From: a virus
IMG/VR virus record: IMGVR_UViG_3300021957_000359
Coordinates: 1 to 21,976 of that record
Reading direction: 5' to 3' (one strand)
Length of the DNA: 21,976 bases
The notes under the pieces are model-generated. The model was not told the DNA's origin. It saw nothing but the letters and a program-made list of their open reading frames with translations, and searched no databases. Position numbers and translations under genes: made by a program. Positions 5,555 through 13,600 of the stretch are shown here, in pieces (positions within the stretch are counted from its first letter, which is position 1; every line of letters begins with the position of its first letter).

Positions 5555-5791
5555 TTATTCTTCCTCCATAGGTTGTGTCCAAGCTTCGTCTGCTAATACC
5601 GTAAGCATAGCTGAGTGGCTGAGAGTGTCTTTACCGTACAAGCAACGAGGTTTAGCCCCTTCATATTTAACAAAGGTTTCATCCCCCGCTACATTGTACC
5701 TTAGTGTGTCTACTGAAGTTTCAAGTACATCGTCAAAGTTGACGGTACTTACTTCATCAGCAGTTAGAATTACGTATTGTCTATCGCTCAT
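5555..5791 (-). CDS. Conserved marine-phage small protein (78 aa), unknown
   Basis: The protein starts MSDRQYVILTADEVSTVNFD. I recognise the layout (MSDRQYV, then ETS.DTLR.N, then FVK.EG..P, then a C-terminal HS..L..L....W) from small proteins encoded beside fibre genes in marine phages. No function is established to my knowledge. It is acidic, with no membrane segment, and ends WTQPMEEE. It lies 14 bp after the LamG-like gene and just before the 47-aa module. An A/T-rich leader (AATAAACTTAATAAAT) replaces a Shine-Dalgarno. It may be a fibre assembly or chaperone-type protein, by position only. Confidence 0.75.
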   Translation of the reverse strand: MSDRQYVILTADEVSTVNFDDVLETSVDTLRYNVAGDETFVKYEGAKPRCLYGKDTLSHSAMLTVLADEAWTQPMEEE

Positions 5792-5805
5792 ATTTATTAA
5801 GTTTA

Positions 5806-6672
5806 TTAAGAAGGAACGTCTGAAGAGAAGGTAGGACTATTGGCAAGCGTACCGTCGTTACCGCTAGGATCACCGTTAGAGTCAACGCCTTGGTCAGTAA
5901 TAGTTGTTCCGCTTCCAGAGTCGTTGTCTCCCATTCTCCAATAGCCGACAGGTGAATATGAAGTTAAGTCGGCAGGCACTCCACCATTGTAAATATCAGA
6001 AACATCGCCTGTTGCGGTTGAGCCTGTTGAGGTTACACCACCATCTGATAATGTGCTTTGAAAGAAAGCTACTTCATCAATTTTATTACGCCCGTAGACA
6101 TTATTTCGCTCTTTTCCTATATTAAAATCATTATACAGCGAACTACTTGTAGAACCACTTGTCGTGTCGTAATATTTAAGAACCTTGTCCACAAAAACTT
6201 TAATGTAGGAGTTATTCATGGTAACGATTATATTATGCCATACACCCGTAGTAGGTCTTGGATTAACTATTTGCACTTCTGCTCCTGTCTTCCAATGCCC
6301 ATAATAATAATACGCGCTAAAGAAACCAATTGCTCCTGTAAGACCTGATTCATTACCTAAGTGACCTTGATGGGCTGTACTGCTAGTCTCGTTGATCCAA
6401 TAAGATAAGCTGAGGTTCGCCTGACTTGCTGTAAGAGAACTTATGTCCCCAATATCAACCCATGAATTAGTACCGTCAAAGTCTATGCTATATTGGTTCT
6501 GAAAACTTACTGCTTCATTAGCAAACGTTCTCCACACTCCGTTATCATAAGCAACAATAGCACCAGCACTGGTACTCCCTGCTTTCTTTAAATAGAGTTC
6601 GCCATTCTTGACGATCCCATTAGTTACTAGCGAAGACTGCTCGCTATCATCAATTAATGTAATATCACTCAT
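5806..6672 (-). CDS. LamG/concanavalin A-like lectin-fold fibre protein
   Basis: The 288-aa protein has an N-terminal module (residues 1-50) containing NGELYLKKAGSTSAGAI and NGVWRTFANE, a variant of the cluster's beta motif. A LamG-type jelly roll (about 58-225) shows hallmarks YSIDFDGTNSWVDIG, SLSYWIN, TGVWHNIIVTM, IKVFVDKVL and NKIDEVAFFQSTLS. The tail has SDIYNGGVPADL and VGYWRMGDND, standard in phage LamG_3 proteins, and ends in a Gly/Asp-rich stretch. The fold usually binds glycans, so this is the best candidate in the window for direct sugar recognition on the host. It could alternatively decorate the virion. Confidence 0.85.
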   Translation of the reverse strand: MSDITLIDDSEQSSLVTNGIVKNGELYLKKAGSTSAGAIVAYDNGVWRTFANEAVSFQNQYSIDFDGTNSWVDIGDISSLTASQANLSLSYWINETSSTAHQGHLGNESGLTGAIGFFSAYYYYGHWKTGAEVQIVNPRPTTGVWHNIIVTMNNSYIKVFVDKVLKYYDTTSGSTSSSLYNDFNIGKERNNVYGRNKIDEVAFFQSTLSDGGVTSTGSTATGDVSDIYNGGVPADLTSYSPVGYWRMGDNDSGSGTTITDQGVDSNGDPSGNDGTLANSPTFSSDVPS

Positions 6673-6684
6673 TGTGTTTTATTT

Positions 6685-6942
6685 TTAGCTGTTGTTGTAG
6701 ACCTGCCAGTTGCTTCCGTCAAAGACATATAAGTCGTAGGTATCGCTACCGTACATAATAGTACCTTGGTCGTCGCTAGTTCTAGCCGTTATATTTGCTG
6801 CCGTGTCTACTTCTGGTGAAACGGTGTCTTCAGGAAAACCTAGTATAGACTTTAAGAAGTCTGTAACTGCATCCGATTTATCTACCTTGTCATCCAGCTT
6901 CGACTTAACGGTTGTTCCGATTTGTTGAAGTATGTTTGCCAT
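6685..6942 (-). CDS. Small fibre-cluster protein with docking-type N-terminus (85 aa)
   Basis: The protein starts MANILQQIGTTVKSKLDDKV, whose N-terminus resembles those of the 64-aa and 393-aa proteins. A linker (FLKSILGFPEDTVSPEVDTA) follows, then the beta motif ARTSDDQGTIMYGSDTYDL with YVFDGSNWQVYN at the C-terminus. The leader is AAATATAAAACACTA, with no Shine-Dalgarno. I read it as a stub fibre made of an attachment peptide plus one beta module. Its role in the virion is inferred from context. Confidence 0.7.
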   Translation of the reverse strand: MANILQQIGTTVKSKLDDKVDKSDAVTDFLKSILGFPEDTVSPEVDTAANITARTSDDQGTIMYGSDTYDLYVFDGSNWQVYNNS

Positions 6943-6983
6943 TAGTGTTTTATATTTATGTTAGTGTTTATAAGATGTCAAAA

Positions 6984-7178
6984 CTATTGAGCGGCTTGCC
7001 AACCTGAGTCAGTAAATACATACAATTTATTAGTGTCCGTGGCATACGCCATCGTTCCTAAATCATCGCCTGTTCTTGCTTGGATATTACTTTCAGTATC
7101 CAGGATTGCTTTGCTAGTACTCGTAAGAGAGATTAATAAATTTCTGACACTTTGTCCCATTAGATACCATACGCTCAT
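6984..7178 (-). CDS. Small fibre-cluster protein, paralogue of the 85-aa one (64 aa)
   Basis: The protein starts MSVWYLMGQSVRNLLISL and ends with ARTGDDLGTMAYATDTNKL plus YVFTDSGWQAAQ. Both ends align with the 85-aa product, and only the middle linker is shorter, so the two look like tandem duplicates separated by 41 bp. An A-rich leader (AAATGAAAAGAAAAT) precedes the ATG. Probably a minor structural component of the fibre assembly. Confidence 0.7.
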   Translation of the reverse strand: MSVWYLMGQSVRNLLISLTSTSKAILDTESNIQARTGDDLGTMAYATDTNKLYVFTDSGWQAAQ

Positions 7179-7223
7179 ATTTTCTTTTCATTTAGGTGTT
7201 TAAATCCGACACTTGTTAGTGGT

Positions 7224-7460
7224 TTACGGATCACCTGTCAAGCCTTCAAGAAACTCGTCGTGGTCTCCTACCTCTTCTTCACGTGCATCTAGGAAGTAAG
7301 GAAGGTCATTCCAAGCAGAAGTACCGTCACCTATCTTGATACGATTACGACCTGCATCTAGCTCAATAGCTACTTCTCCTTCTAACAACACAGGGTTCTC
7401 ACTACTCCATTCCGAAGCAGTTCCTCTTCTTAATTGTATACGTTTAGTAAAACTAGGCAT
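7224..7460 (-). CDS. LRRGT-type N-terminal fibre domain protein (78 aa)
   Basis: The protein starts MPSFTKRIQLRRGTASEWSS and continues with LLEGEVAIELDAGRNRIKIG and DGTSAWNDLPYF. This is the 'LRRGT...EGE...D......GDG...W..L' domain found at the N-terminus of many phage fibres and related to the major tropism determinant N-domain; here it stands almost alone. I chose the ATG at 7460 because GGAGG lies 8 nt upstream; the frame extends only to a TTG at 7478. It overlaps the end of the upstream gene by 8 bp, which suggests coupling. Confidence 0.8.
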   Translation of the reverse strand: MPSFTKRIQLRRGTASEWSSENPVLLEGEVAIELDAGRNRIKIGDGTSAWNDLPYFLDAREEEVGDHDEFLEGLTGDP

Positions 7461-7683
7461 CAGCTTGTCCTCCGTCAAATATATCAGTTTCGTCTAATAC
7501 AGGGCTACCTCCGTCAATCGTAACGAAAAACGGATCGCTCTCCAGTGAAGTAACTTTAGATTGTAGATTGTCAGCTTTCTCTTTGTTCTCAGTAGCAACA
7601 GCAGACGACACAGCAGAAATAGTACGCTGTTGAAACGACAACGGATTAGGACGAACTACAGGTCTTCTAGCAGGTCTAGCCAT
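7453..7683 (-). CDS. Hypothetical fibre-cluster protein (76 aa)
   Basis: The protein starts MARPARRPVVRPNPLSFQQR, a basic, proline-rich N-terminus. A short helical or coiled segment (ENKEKADNLQSKVTSLESD) and an acidic C-terminus (GGSPVLDETDIFDGGQADA) follow. Basic head, coiled middle and acidic tail suggest a trimeric connector, but no family is recognised. Its stop is 8 bp inside the next gene. Confidence 0.65.
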   Translation of the reverse strand: MARPARRPVVRPNPLSFQQRTISAVSSAVATENKEKADNLQSKVTSLESDPFFVTIDGGSPVLDETDIFDGGQADA

Positions 7684-7686
7684 CTG

Positions 7687-7908
7687 TTAAGCGTAGGAAC
7701 GGTCGCCTTTACATCCCCATCGACCCCTAGACACATCGTTAGCACAAGGAGGGTTGCTGCATTTTTTAATAGCTAAAGAACGAGCACAGTAAGCGTGTCC
7801 TGCTTTTGTTCCTGGTCTAGGTGTTTTACCTGCTTGACCTACAGAGAGGTTACGCTTTCCGACTTTAACAACAACCGCCTTACCTTTTGCTGGTCTTCGT
7901 TTAGCCAT
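7687..7908 (-). CDS. Basic four-cysteine small protein (73 aa)
   Basis: The protein starts MAKRRPAKGKAVVVKVGKRN. The C-terminal half contains AYCARSLAIKKCSNPPCAND and SRGRWGCKGDRSYA, with cysteines at about residues 41, 50, 55 and 66. Similar short basic Cys proteins with 'YCARS..IKKC..PPCAN..SR..WGC' occur beside fibre genes in marine phages. Four Cys with this spacing could bind zinc or form disulfides. It starts 2 bp after the stop of the lysine-rich 41-aa gene. Nucleic-acid binding is plausible from charge, but function is unknown. Confidence 0.75.
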   Translation of the reverse strand: MAKRRPAKGKAVVVKVGKRNLSVGQAGKTPRPGTKAGHAYCARSLAIKKCSNPPCANDVSRGRWGCKGDRSYA

Positions 7909-7910
7909 CC

Positions 7911-8036
7911 TTACTTCTTATTCTTAGGGAACCCACGCTTCATGTTAGCGTATGCTTGAGGTGTAACGGTAGACTTCTTCTTGCTACGGCTAATCCCTAG
8001 CTTCTTCCGTCTGTTCATGTTTTTATATAAGCTCAT
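7911..8036 (-). CDS. Lysine/arginine-rich 41-aa protein
   Basis: Direct translation gives MSLYKNMNRRKKLGISRSKK, then KSTVTPQAYANMKRGFPKNKK. About one third of residues are Lys or Arg and none are acidic. I recognise the pattern from marine phage genomes, where a near-identical tiny ORF sits in the same place. The ATG shares one base with the upstream TAA (TAATG), a typical coupling arrangement. Strong positive charge suggests DNA/RNA or membrane interaction. Function unknown. Confidence 0.8.
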   Translation of the reverse strand: MSLYKNMNRRKKLGISRSKKKSTVTPQAYANMKRGFPKNKK

Positions 8037-8287
8037 TATCGTTTAATTAATATCTCCATCATTCTATCTAACTTACTATTGATTTCTTTAACAGTAGTCT
8101 CTAATCCACTCATACGGTTCTCAACAGCAGTATCTCTTTCACTTTGTGCTGCTAACTCAACCTCTATCTTAGTCAGGCGTTTCTCGTCGTTCTCTAAGCG
8201 ATCCGACAGTTTCTTTATCATCCAACCAATCACGGCAAGTATTACGCCAAGAGCAGTATCTAAGAAGTGGGATAGTGATTCAGTCAT
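8036..8287 (-). CDS. Membrane-anchored coiled-coil protein (83 aa)
   Basis: The protein starts MTESLSHFLDTALGVILAVI. One hydrophobic segment (residues 11-24) is followed by a charged, heptad-like helix through nearly the rest (KKLSDRLENDEKRLTKIEVE; MSGLETTVKEINSKLDRMME). This is the layout of small membrane-anchored coiled-coil phage proteins, some of which are annotated as holin- or haemolysin-associated. In this position it may belong to lysis or anchor in the virion tail. AGGATAAGAGG just upstream of the ATG provides a Shine-Dalgarno, and the gene starts 6 bp after the 270-aa gene ends. Confidence 0.75.
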   Translation of the reverse strand: MTESLSHFLDTALGVILAVIGWMIKKLSDRLENDEKRLTKIEVELAAQSERDTAVENRMSGLETTVKEINSKLDRMMEILIKR

Positions 8288-8293
8288 TGCCTC

Positions 8294-9106
8294 TTATCCT
8301 ATTACTACGACTTTGATGTATTTACCTGCAAAAGACCCTACTGACGCAGTACCAGTTGAGGTGATATCGGCATAACCCAACGCTGCTAATTGTATTGTGA
8401 TATTACTAGAAGTTACATCTGTTGCTACGGCTCCGTAGTTTACGGACAAAGTTTGGGACATAAATGTTAATGACTGTGGATTGGCTCCAGAGGAAGATGA
8501 TGATACATATACTTTAAAATCTACCTCACTTGTCCCAAGGCCGTGAGTAAATGTATAATTACTTCCGTTAGTTAATCCTGCACCACTGTCGTTAAACCAT
8601 ACGCTACTATATTTAGAAACTGCACCTACAGCACCATTAGCAGCAGCTGTAATCCGTCCTTGTTGGTCTACTGTAATGTCAGCACTTGTATAAGAACCAG
8701 GTGCAACAGCAGTATGTGCTAGTTTATCAGCCGTAACAGCATCGTCGGCTATCTTCCCAGTGGTTACATTTAAGTCCTCTATCTTATCCGTCTCAACAGC
8801 ACCTGTAGCTAGTTGTAAAGCATCAACACCTCCGTCAGCTATACCTATTGTACCTGTTGCAGTAATACCGCCTACAGGACTTGTAACTAAACCAGTACCG
8901 CTATCCACTTCAGTAACAGTACCACCACTTCCCGCACCACTTAGTTCACTATGCTTTGCTAAACGAACACCACTTCCCGCGGAGCCTCCAGTGTGCACCA
9001 TTAGTGTATCTAAATCGGTATCTACGGTTACTTCTCCTTCAGCACCTGCAAAAGATGTGTGCTCTGTGGTGGTTCCTCTTCTAAGTTTTACTTGTATGTT
9101 TGGCAT
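8294..9106 (-). CDS. Tail fibre protein with LRRGT N-domain (270 aa)
   Basis: The protein starts MPNIQVKLRRGTTTEHTSFA with GAEGEVTVDTDLDTLMVHTG, the LRRGT-type N-domain (residues 1-45). The middle is fibre-like, with repeated short motifs (ATGAVETDKI, NVTTGKIADDAVTADKLAH) and GSYTSADITVDQQGRITAA, a widespread phage-fibre shaft motif. The C-terminal 100 residues are Ser/Gly/Thr-rich beta (FTHGLGTSEVDFKVYVSS...) and end at GKYIKVVVIG, a plausible receptor-binding tip. It begins 12 bp after the 166-aa gene and has no Shine-Dalgarno. Confidence 0.85.
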   Translation of the reverse strand: MPNIQVKLRRGTTTEHTSFAGAEGEVTVDTDLDTLMVHTGGSAGSGVRLAKHSELSGAGSGGTVTEVDSGTGLVTSPVGGITATGTIGIADGGVDALQLATGAVETDKIEDLNVTTGKIADDAVTADKLAHTAVAPGSYTSADITVDQQGRITAAANGAVGAVSKYSSVWFNDSGAGLTNGSNYTFTHGLGTSEVDFKVYVSSSSSGANPQSLTFMSQTLSVNYGAVATDVTSSNITIQLAALGYADITSTGTASVGSFAGKYIKVVVIG

Positions 9107-9118
9107 GGTTCTATGTGG

Positions 9119-9619
9119 TTATGCGATTGATCCAAAGTCTAATGTTGTTGATAGTTTGTCAGAGTCTACTGATCCGTTTGTAAGTCCTACCTTAGCAGTA
9201 TTAGCCGTAACAGCAGAGTTGTTAGCTACTTCTGTATCGAAGTCAGATATGGTAGAAGCAGCCTGTGTACCTGTGTGGTTAGCCCTGCTCTTTAAGTTAG
9301 CGTCACTATCATTAGCAGTCGCACCGTCAGCTACGTTTAATAACGACTGAGTCTGTGCTACGCTTAACTCTATTATATCAGAAGAACTACCAGTATTATT
9401 ACCTAATATCGTATTAGCAGGTATCTCTTCTATCTTAGCGAAAGTAACAGAGTCGTCAGGAACAGCGGTTAACGATCCTACCTCTGCTCCACCTGCTGTA
9501 CTACCGTCGTGTACAAATAACTTCTTAGTATCTGTAGTATAAATTAATTCACCAGCAGACCCAGTGAACGTACTGTTTTGAGCTGCTGTTCCTCTTCTTA
9601 GTTGTACTGATAAACTCAT
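9119..9619 (-). CDS. Tail fibre protein with LRRGT N-domain (166 aa)
   Basis: The protein starts MSLSVQLRRGTAAQNSTFTG with SAGELIYTTDTKKLFVHDGS, a paralogue of the 270-aa protein's N-domain. The following shaft-type motifs include LGNNTGSSSDIIELS and SRANHTGTQAASTISDFD, both common in phage fibres. It ends at TLDFGSIA with no evident receptor-binding tip, so it may be a connector. The ATG overlaps the TGA of the adaptor gene (ATGA), indicating coupled translation. Confidence 0.85.
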   Translation of the reverse strand: MSLSVQLRRGTAAQNSTFTGSAGELIYTTDTKKLFVHDGSTAGGAEVGSLTAVPDDSVTFAKIEEIPANTILGNNTGSSSDIIELSVAQTQSLLNVADGATANDSDANLKSRANHTGTQAASTISDFDTEVANNSAVTANTAKVGLTNGSVDSDKLSTTLDFGSIA

Positions 9620-10581
9620 GATATAAGACCGTAGTTATAAGACGCTGTTACTGGATCACCTGTTACGCTCCCCCAATCATACTCTGTAGGAATGTCTACT
9701 TTAGGCTTAAAGCCTCTCTCAATAACAAGTATCTCAGATAAGTTAGCAGGTGGTGTTGTAAATTGTATTTGATCTGCTCCTCCTGAAATAGTGTAATCAC
9801 TAGGGTCTATAACAGCACCGTCGATAGCTACGAGTATAACAGTTGAAGATACACCATTTGTTGTAAAAGACAAAGAGAAGTCAGTATCTGTTCCATTGCC
9901 TGTAAACTTATCGAAACCTGGCACTACTCCTGTACCTGTAACGATAGAAGAAATAGTATTGTCTACATATATCTTATTAACAGCATCATTAACATCAGAG
10001 GGACTTCCTACACCTGTTATCTTATTGTCCCCCATTGCTAAAGCACCTGTCATCGAGTCACCTGCTTTAGACACTTTAAGTGCTAATCCTGCTATCCTCG
10101 CTGACTCTTCACTGGTTATAGCTCCGTCTACATAGTTCTTGGTGGTAGCGTCTTGAGCATCAACAGGATCAGCTAAGTCTTTTAAGTTCTGATTCTGAGC
10201 AGAAAAGTCAAGACTACCTTGTACTCGTTGTAGTGATTGATCGTTTAACTCGCTTATCTCTTCCGCTAAGAAACGGTTATGTTGATAAGCTCTATCTAAT
10301 TCCGACTCAGTAAGTACCGATCCGTTCTCAAAGTCTACTAGGTTTAAGTCAGGTTGACTCTTTCTTCTTACTCTTACATTGTCACCTGCAACAACACCTA
10401 TCGTAGGAAACACACGAGTAACACCTGAAGTAGTAGCTACTGAGTAGTTTTCTAAAGCGAGAGAAGAACCGTTAACTTCTACTGTTATATGGATTTCTTC
10501 TAGGAACGGAAACGTTACAATAAACCCTGCTGTTATGTCAGAGGCTGAAACGCTGTTATAGTCTACGTAGGTGTTAGCCAT
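9616..10581 (-). CDS. T7 gp17-like tail fibre adaptor (321 aa)
   Basis: Residues 1-145 match the T7 tail-fibre N-terminal domain that attaches fibres to the tail: MANTYVDYNSVSASDITAGF, then VTFPFLEEIHITVEVNGSSL, VRVRRKSQPDLNLVDFENGS and LTESELDRAYQHNRFLAEEI. A shaft/hinge follows (GDSMTGALAMGDNKITGVGS, DVNDAVNKIYVDN). The C-terminal domain (TGNGTDTDFSLSFTTNGVS; QIQFTTPPANLSEILVIERG) is a small beta fold seen in marine phages. At 321 aa it is shorter than T7 gp17 (553 aa) and lacks a long shaft, so receptor binding is probably carried by the downstream fibre genes. The leader is A/T-rich. Confidence 0.92.
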   Translation of the reverse strand: MANTYVDYNSVSASDITAGFIVTFPFLEEIHITVEVNGSSLALENYSVATTSGVTRVFPTIGVVAGDNVRVRRKSQPDLNLVDFENGSVLTESELDRAYQHNRFLAEEISELNDQSLQRVQGSLDFSAQNQNLKDLADPVDAQDATTKNYVDGAITSEESARIAGLALKVSKAGDSMTGALAMGDNKITGVGSPSDVNDAVNKIYVDNTISSIVTGTGVVPGFDKFTGNGTDTDFSLSFTTNGVSSTVILVAIDGAVIDPSDYTISGGADQIQFTTPPANLSEILVIERGFKPKVDIPTEYDWGSVTGDPVTASYNYGLIS

Positions 10582-10622
10582 GATTAATATTATATTATTA
10601 CTTATTGAGCGAGGAGTTCAAG

Positions 10623-13600
10623 CTAGTTTCTAAAAGGAATCAATCTTTCTTCTAGTTTAGATGGTCGTTGTGTCTTTTTATAACTCTCCAAAGGGAACTC
10701 AGTACCAGGTAAAGCTTTCTCTAATTCACGTCGTTCTTCTAGCTCACCTTCTCTAACAGGTTCAGCTAATTTCTCTGTTAATTCCTGCTTAAATTCAACT
10801 TGTTCCATTAATATAGGATATTCTTCTTTTAGCTGCTCTAAAGCTGCTCCTCTATAACCTCTAAATATTTCAGCAACAGCAGTAGGTCTTTTGTCGTATT
10901 CTTCAAAACCTTCAGGTACTGTTGTTTTAGGAGCTTTTCTTATTTTAAAATCTTCACGACTCGCTAAGAAAACAATTTGTTCCTTTAATGTCTTACCTGT
11001 TTTGGAAGGCAAACCTGTGCGAGTGCTTAACTTAACTTGATTTGATAACTCCTGCCAGCGATCAAAAGCGTTTTGTTGTGTCTCAGGATGTATGATTTCC
11101 TCTAAGTCCATCTTCTCCCATATAGAAGTACCGCCATTAAAATGATGTGTGCCTCCTAATTCGACTACAACAGCAGCAGCAGCTTCGCTTACCTTAGCTT
11201 GATATGCTTCTTCTAGGAGTTCTTTAGTTACTTCTTTTGTTCCTTTATCTTTTAGCTCTTTTCTAACACTAGCTTTTGTTATCTTAGGAACATCTAAAGT
11301 TCTAAACCCAGTCTCAGGATCAACTTTTACATACTCCTTAATAGAACCTGTTTGATTGAAAGTACCAAACGGGGCTAACACAGCAAGACCCCCCACTTTT
11401 CTTTTCTTAATACCTCTAGTTTGTATGTCACCAAAGATGTCACGCATAGGAGGAACCAGTTTAGATAAACCGTTCATACGTCGAGCAACAACTTGTAATA
11501 AATTATTATTCTCACGCACAACATCGTCTGACATATAGTTAGCGGTATTAGCAATCGAAGGCACAGCTGTGCTTCCTAATCCTTTTAATATCTTAAATGC
11601 TTCTCTTTGGGTCGCTTCTTTACTGTCTGTAGCTTGGGTAACAAGTTTAATAGCATCTCCTAAGTTCTTATAGTAAGACTTATTTACGATGTTGTTCGTA
11701 ATAGCTAACGATGCTGCTTCCATTAAATTACGTGCTTCTTCTCTTTGTGCCACAGTTCCGTGATGAAGTGTTTTGAAATCAGCGGTTATACTTAAAATAG
11801 TATTCAACGGTTCTAAAGCTGCTAAACTAATTGCTTGTTTTTCCCCTTCTTTACCTATCCTTAACGTATATTCAGGCATACCCGTGGCAGCCCTTATGTT
11901 CATTTTTGTCTTCCAGTCTTGACTCTCAGTACCAACAAACTCAAAGACATCTTCGACACCTTCAGCTAAACCGTAAGCAGCTAATATTACACCTGCTCCT
12001 ACAATCTGTTGACCTTTCGCACGTGCTACTACTACGGGGTCATTGCTCTCTAAATCCCTTGCCGTCTTAGACCACAGTTTTTTAGCAGTTTCATGAGCAA
12101 CTTTTGTCCCTGGTATTTTAGTTTTAGTAGCAAGGTCAGCAAGAGATACAAGAGAGTTAGTAGAAGCCATAGCTCCTCTTGTTATATTACGACCCGTACG
12201 CATAAACGGATTCAATACCGTCTTTAGTAGTGGGTATGTGTTTAAGAACGCCTCGATGTGTCTGCTACCTCTTTCTAGTACATTAGGATCGCCTAATATC
12301 GGTGCTCCTTCCTTTGCTCTTTGTTCCCAACCAGCTTCAGCAAACTCACCAATCTCCTCGGTAAAAGTAACCTCCTTTAAGTTTCTATTAACGTAATCAA
12401 CGAAAGCACTTGTATCTTTATTCCAATTATCTTTAACAAAGTTATCAATATAAGACGCTAAATCTTCAGGCTTAACCCCTTCTTTCTCTGCCATTAAAAT
12501 AGCTTTACGTCTTACTTGGTCTTCGTTTAGTAATTTAGTTTTTGATTCATTAAATACTTTAGAAACAAAGTTGTTGTAGAAGTCTTGAAACTCACCAACA
12601 GGTTGACCTGCTTTCTTTGCTGCTATGTAATCCATCTCAGCTTTAGCCAACGTCATCGAGTGTGCTATATTCAATCTAGTTCTCACATCTATAGCAGCCA
12701 TAGATTTACCAGGTATGTCAACAAATCGACCTACATTTTCTATAGATTGGCCTAAAGCTCCTGTAATTCCTGTACGCTCCATAGAAAACGCAGATTCTCC
12801 TATTCTTTCAAAGTGCGACTGTAAGTCGGAGTCTCCTGTTTTTAAAACACGTAACGCTTCTTTATTGGCTATCTCAGAAAAATTACCGTATGATGATGAA
12901 GCTTTCAACCAAAAGTCCCCTGCCTCTTCAAACTGCTCACGTGTTAATCCGTTCTTCGCCCAAGGCACAGTAGCCATATATTTAGCACCAACAAAACCTG
13001 CTAAACGATGGTAGCCTGACATCAACCTATTCGATATACCCACTTTAGCGTGTGTAACTGGACTACTCAACATACTAGCATAAGCTAAGTCAGACATAAC
13101 ATCTCTTACTTTAGTGTAACGTGATACTACATTCTCAGCTACAGTTTTAGCTACAGTTTGAGCAGACTTGCTTTGAAAAGCTTCTTGTTGTTTTACCAAT
13201 ATATCTCGTACTTCGCTTATATCGTCAGCTTGTTGTACAGTTTGTAATAACTTCCTAACTACCTCTATCTCGCCAAATGTTTTAATCTGTTGATCTAGTT
13301 CTTCGGTAGTTAAATCTTTAGCTGCTTTTAAATCACTAACTAAATTACCTTCTAGCTTTTCCTTTAAATGCTCCTGCTTTATTTCAAGAATGTCTTTAGT
13401 GTACTTCCTCGATTGCAACAGACGACCAGATGCTGATCCCGATTTCTTCCAACCCATCATAGCTGGTATCAACTTATGAATACTAACCATAGCGTCGTTA
13501 ATGACTTCTGGGTTATTTAAATCAGAACCGTCTAAAAACTTTAGAACATCATCAAATCCTTTCACCATGATAGCACCATTAGCTGCCATGTGTATTCCTA

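Noticed and set aside
8760-9350. 196-codon plus-strand frame opposite the fibre genes
   Set aside because: It spans two convincing minus-strand fibre genes and reads as Ser/Val/Pro low-complexity sequence, as expected from the complement of Ala/Thr/Gly-rich fibres.
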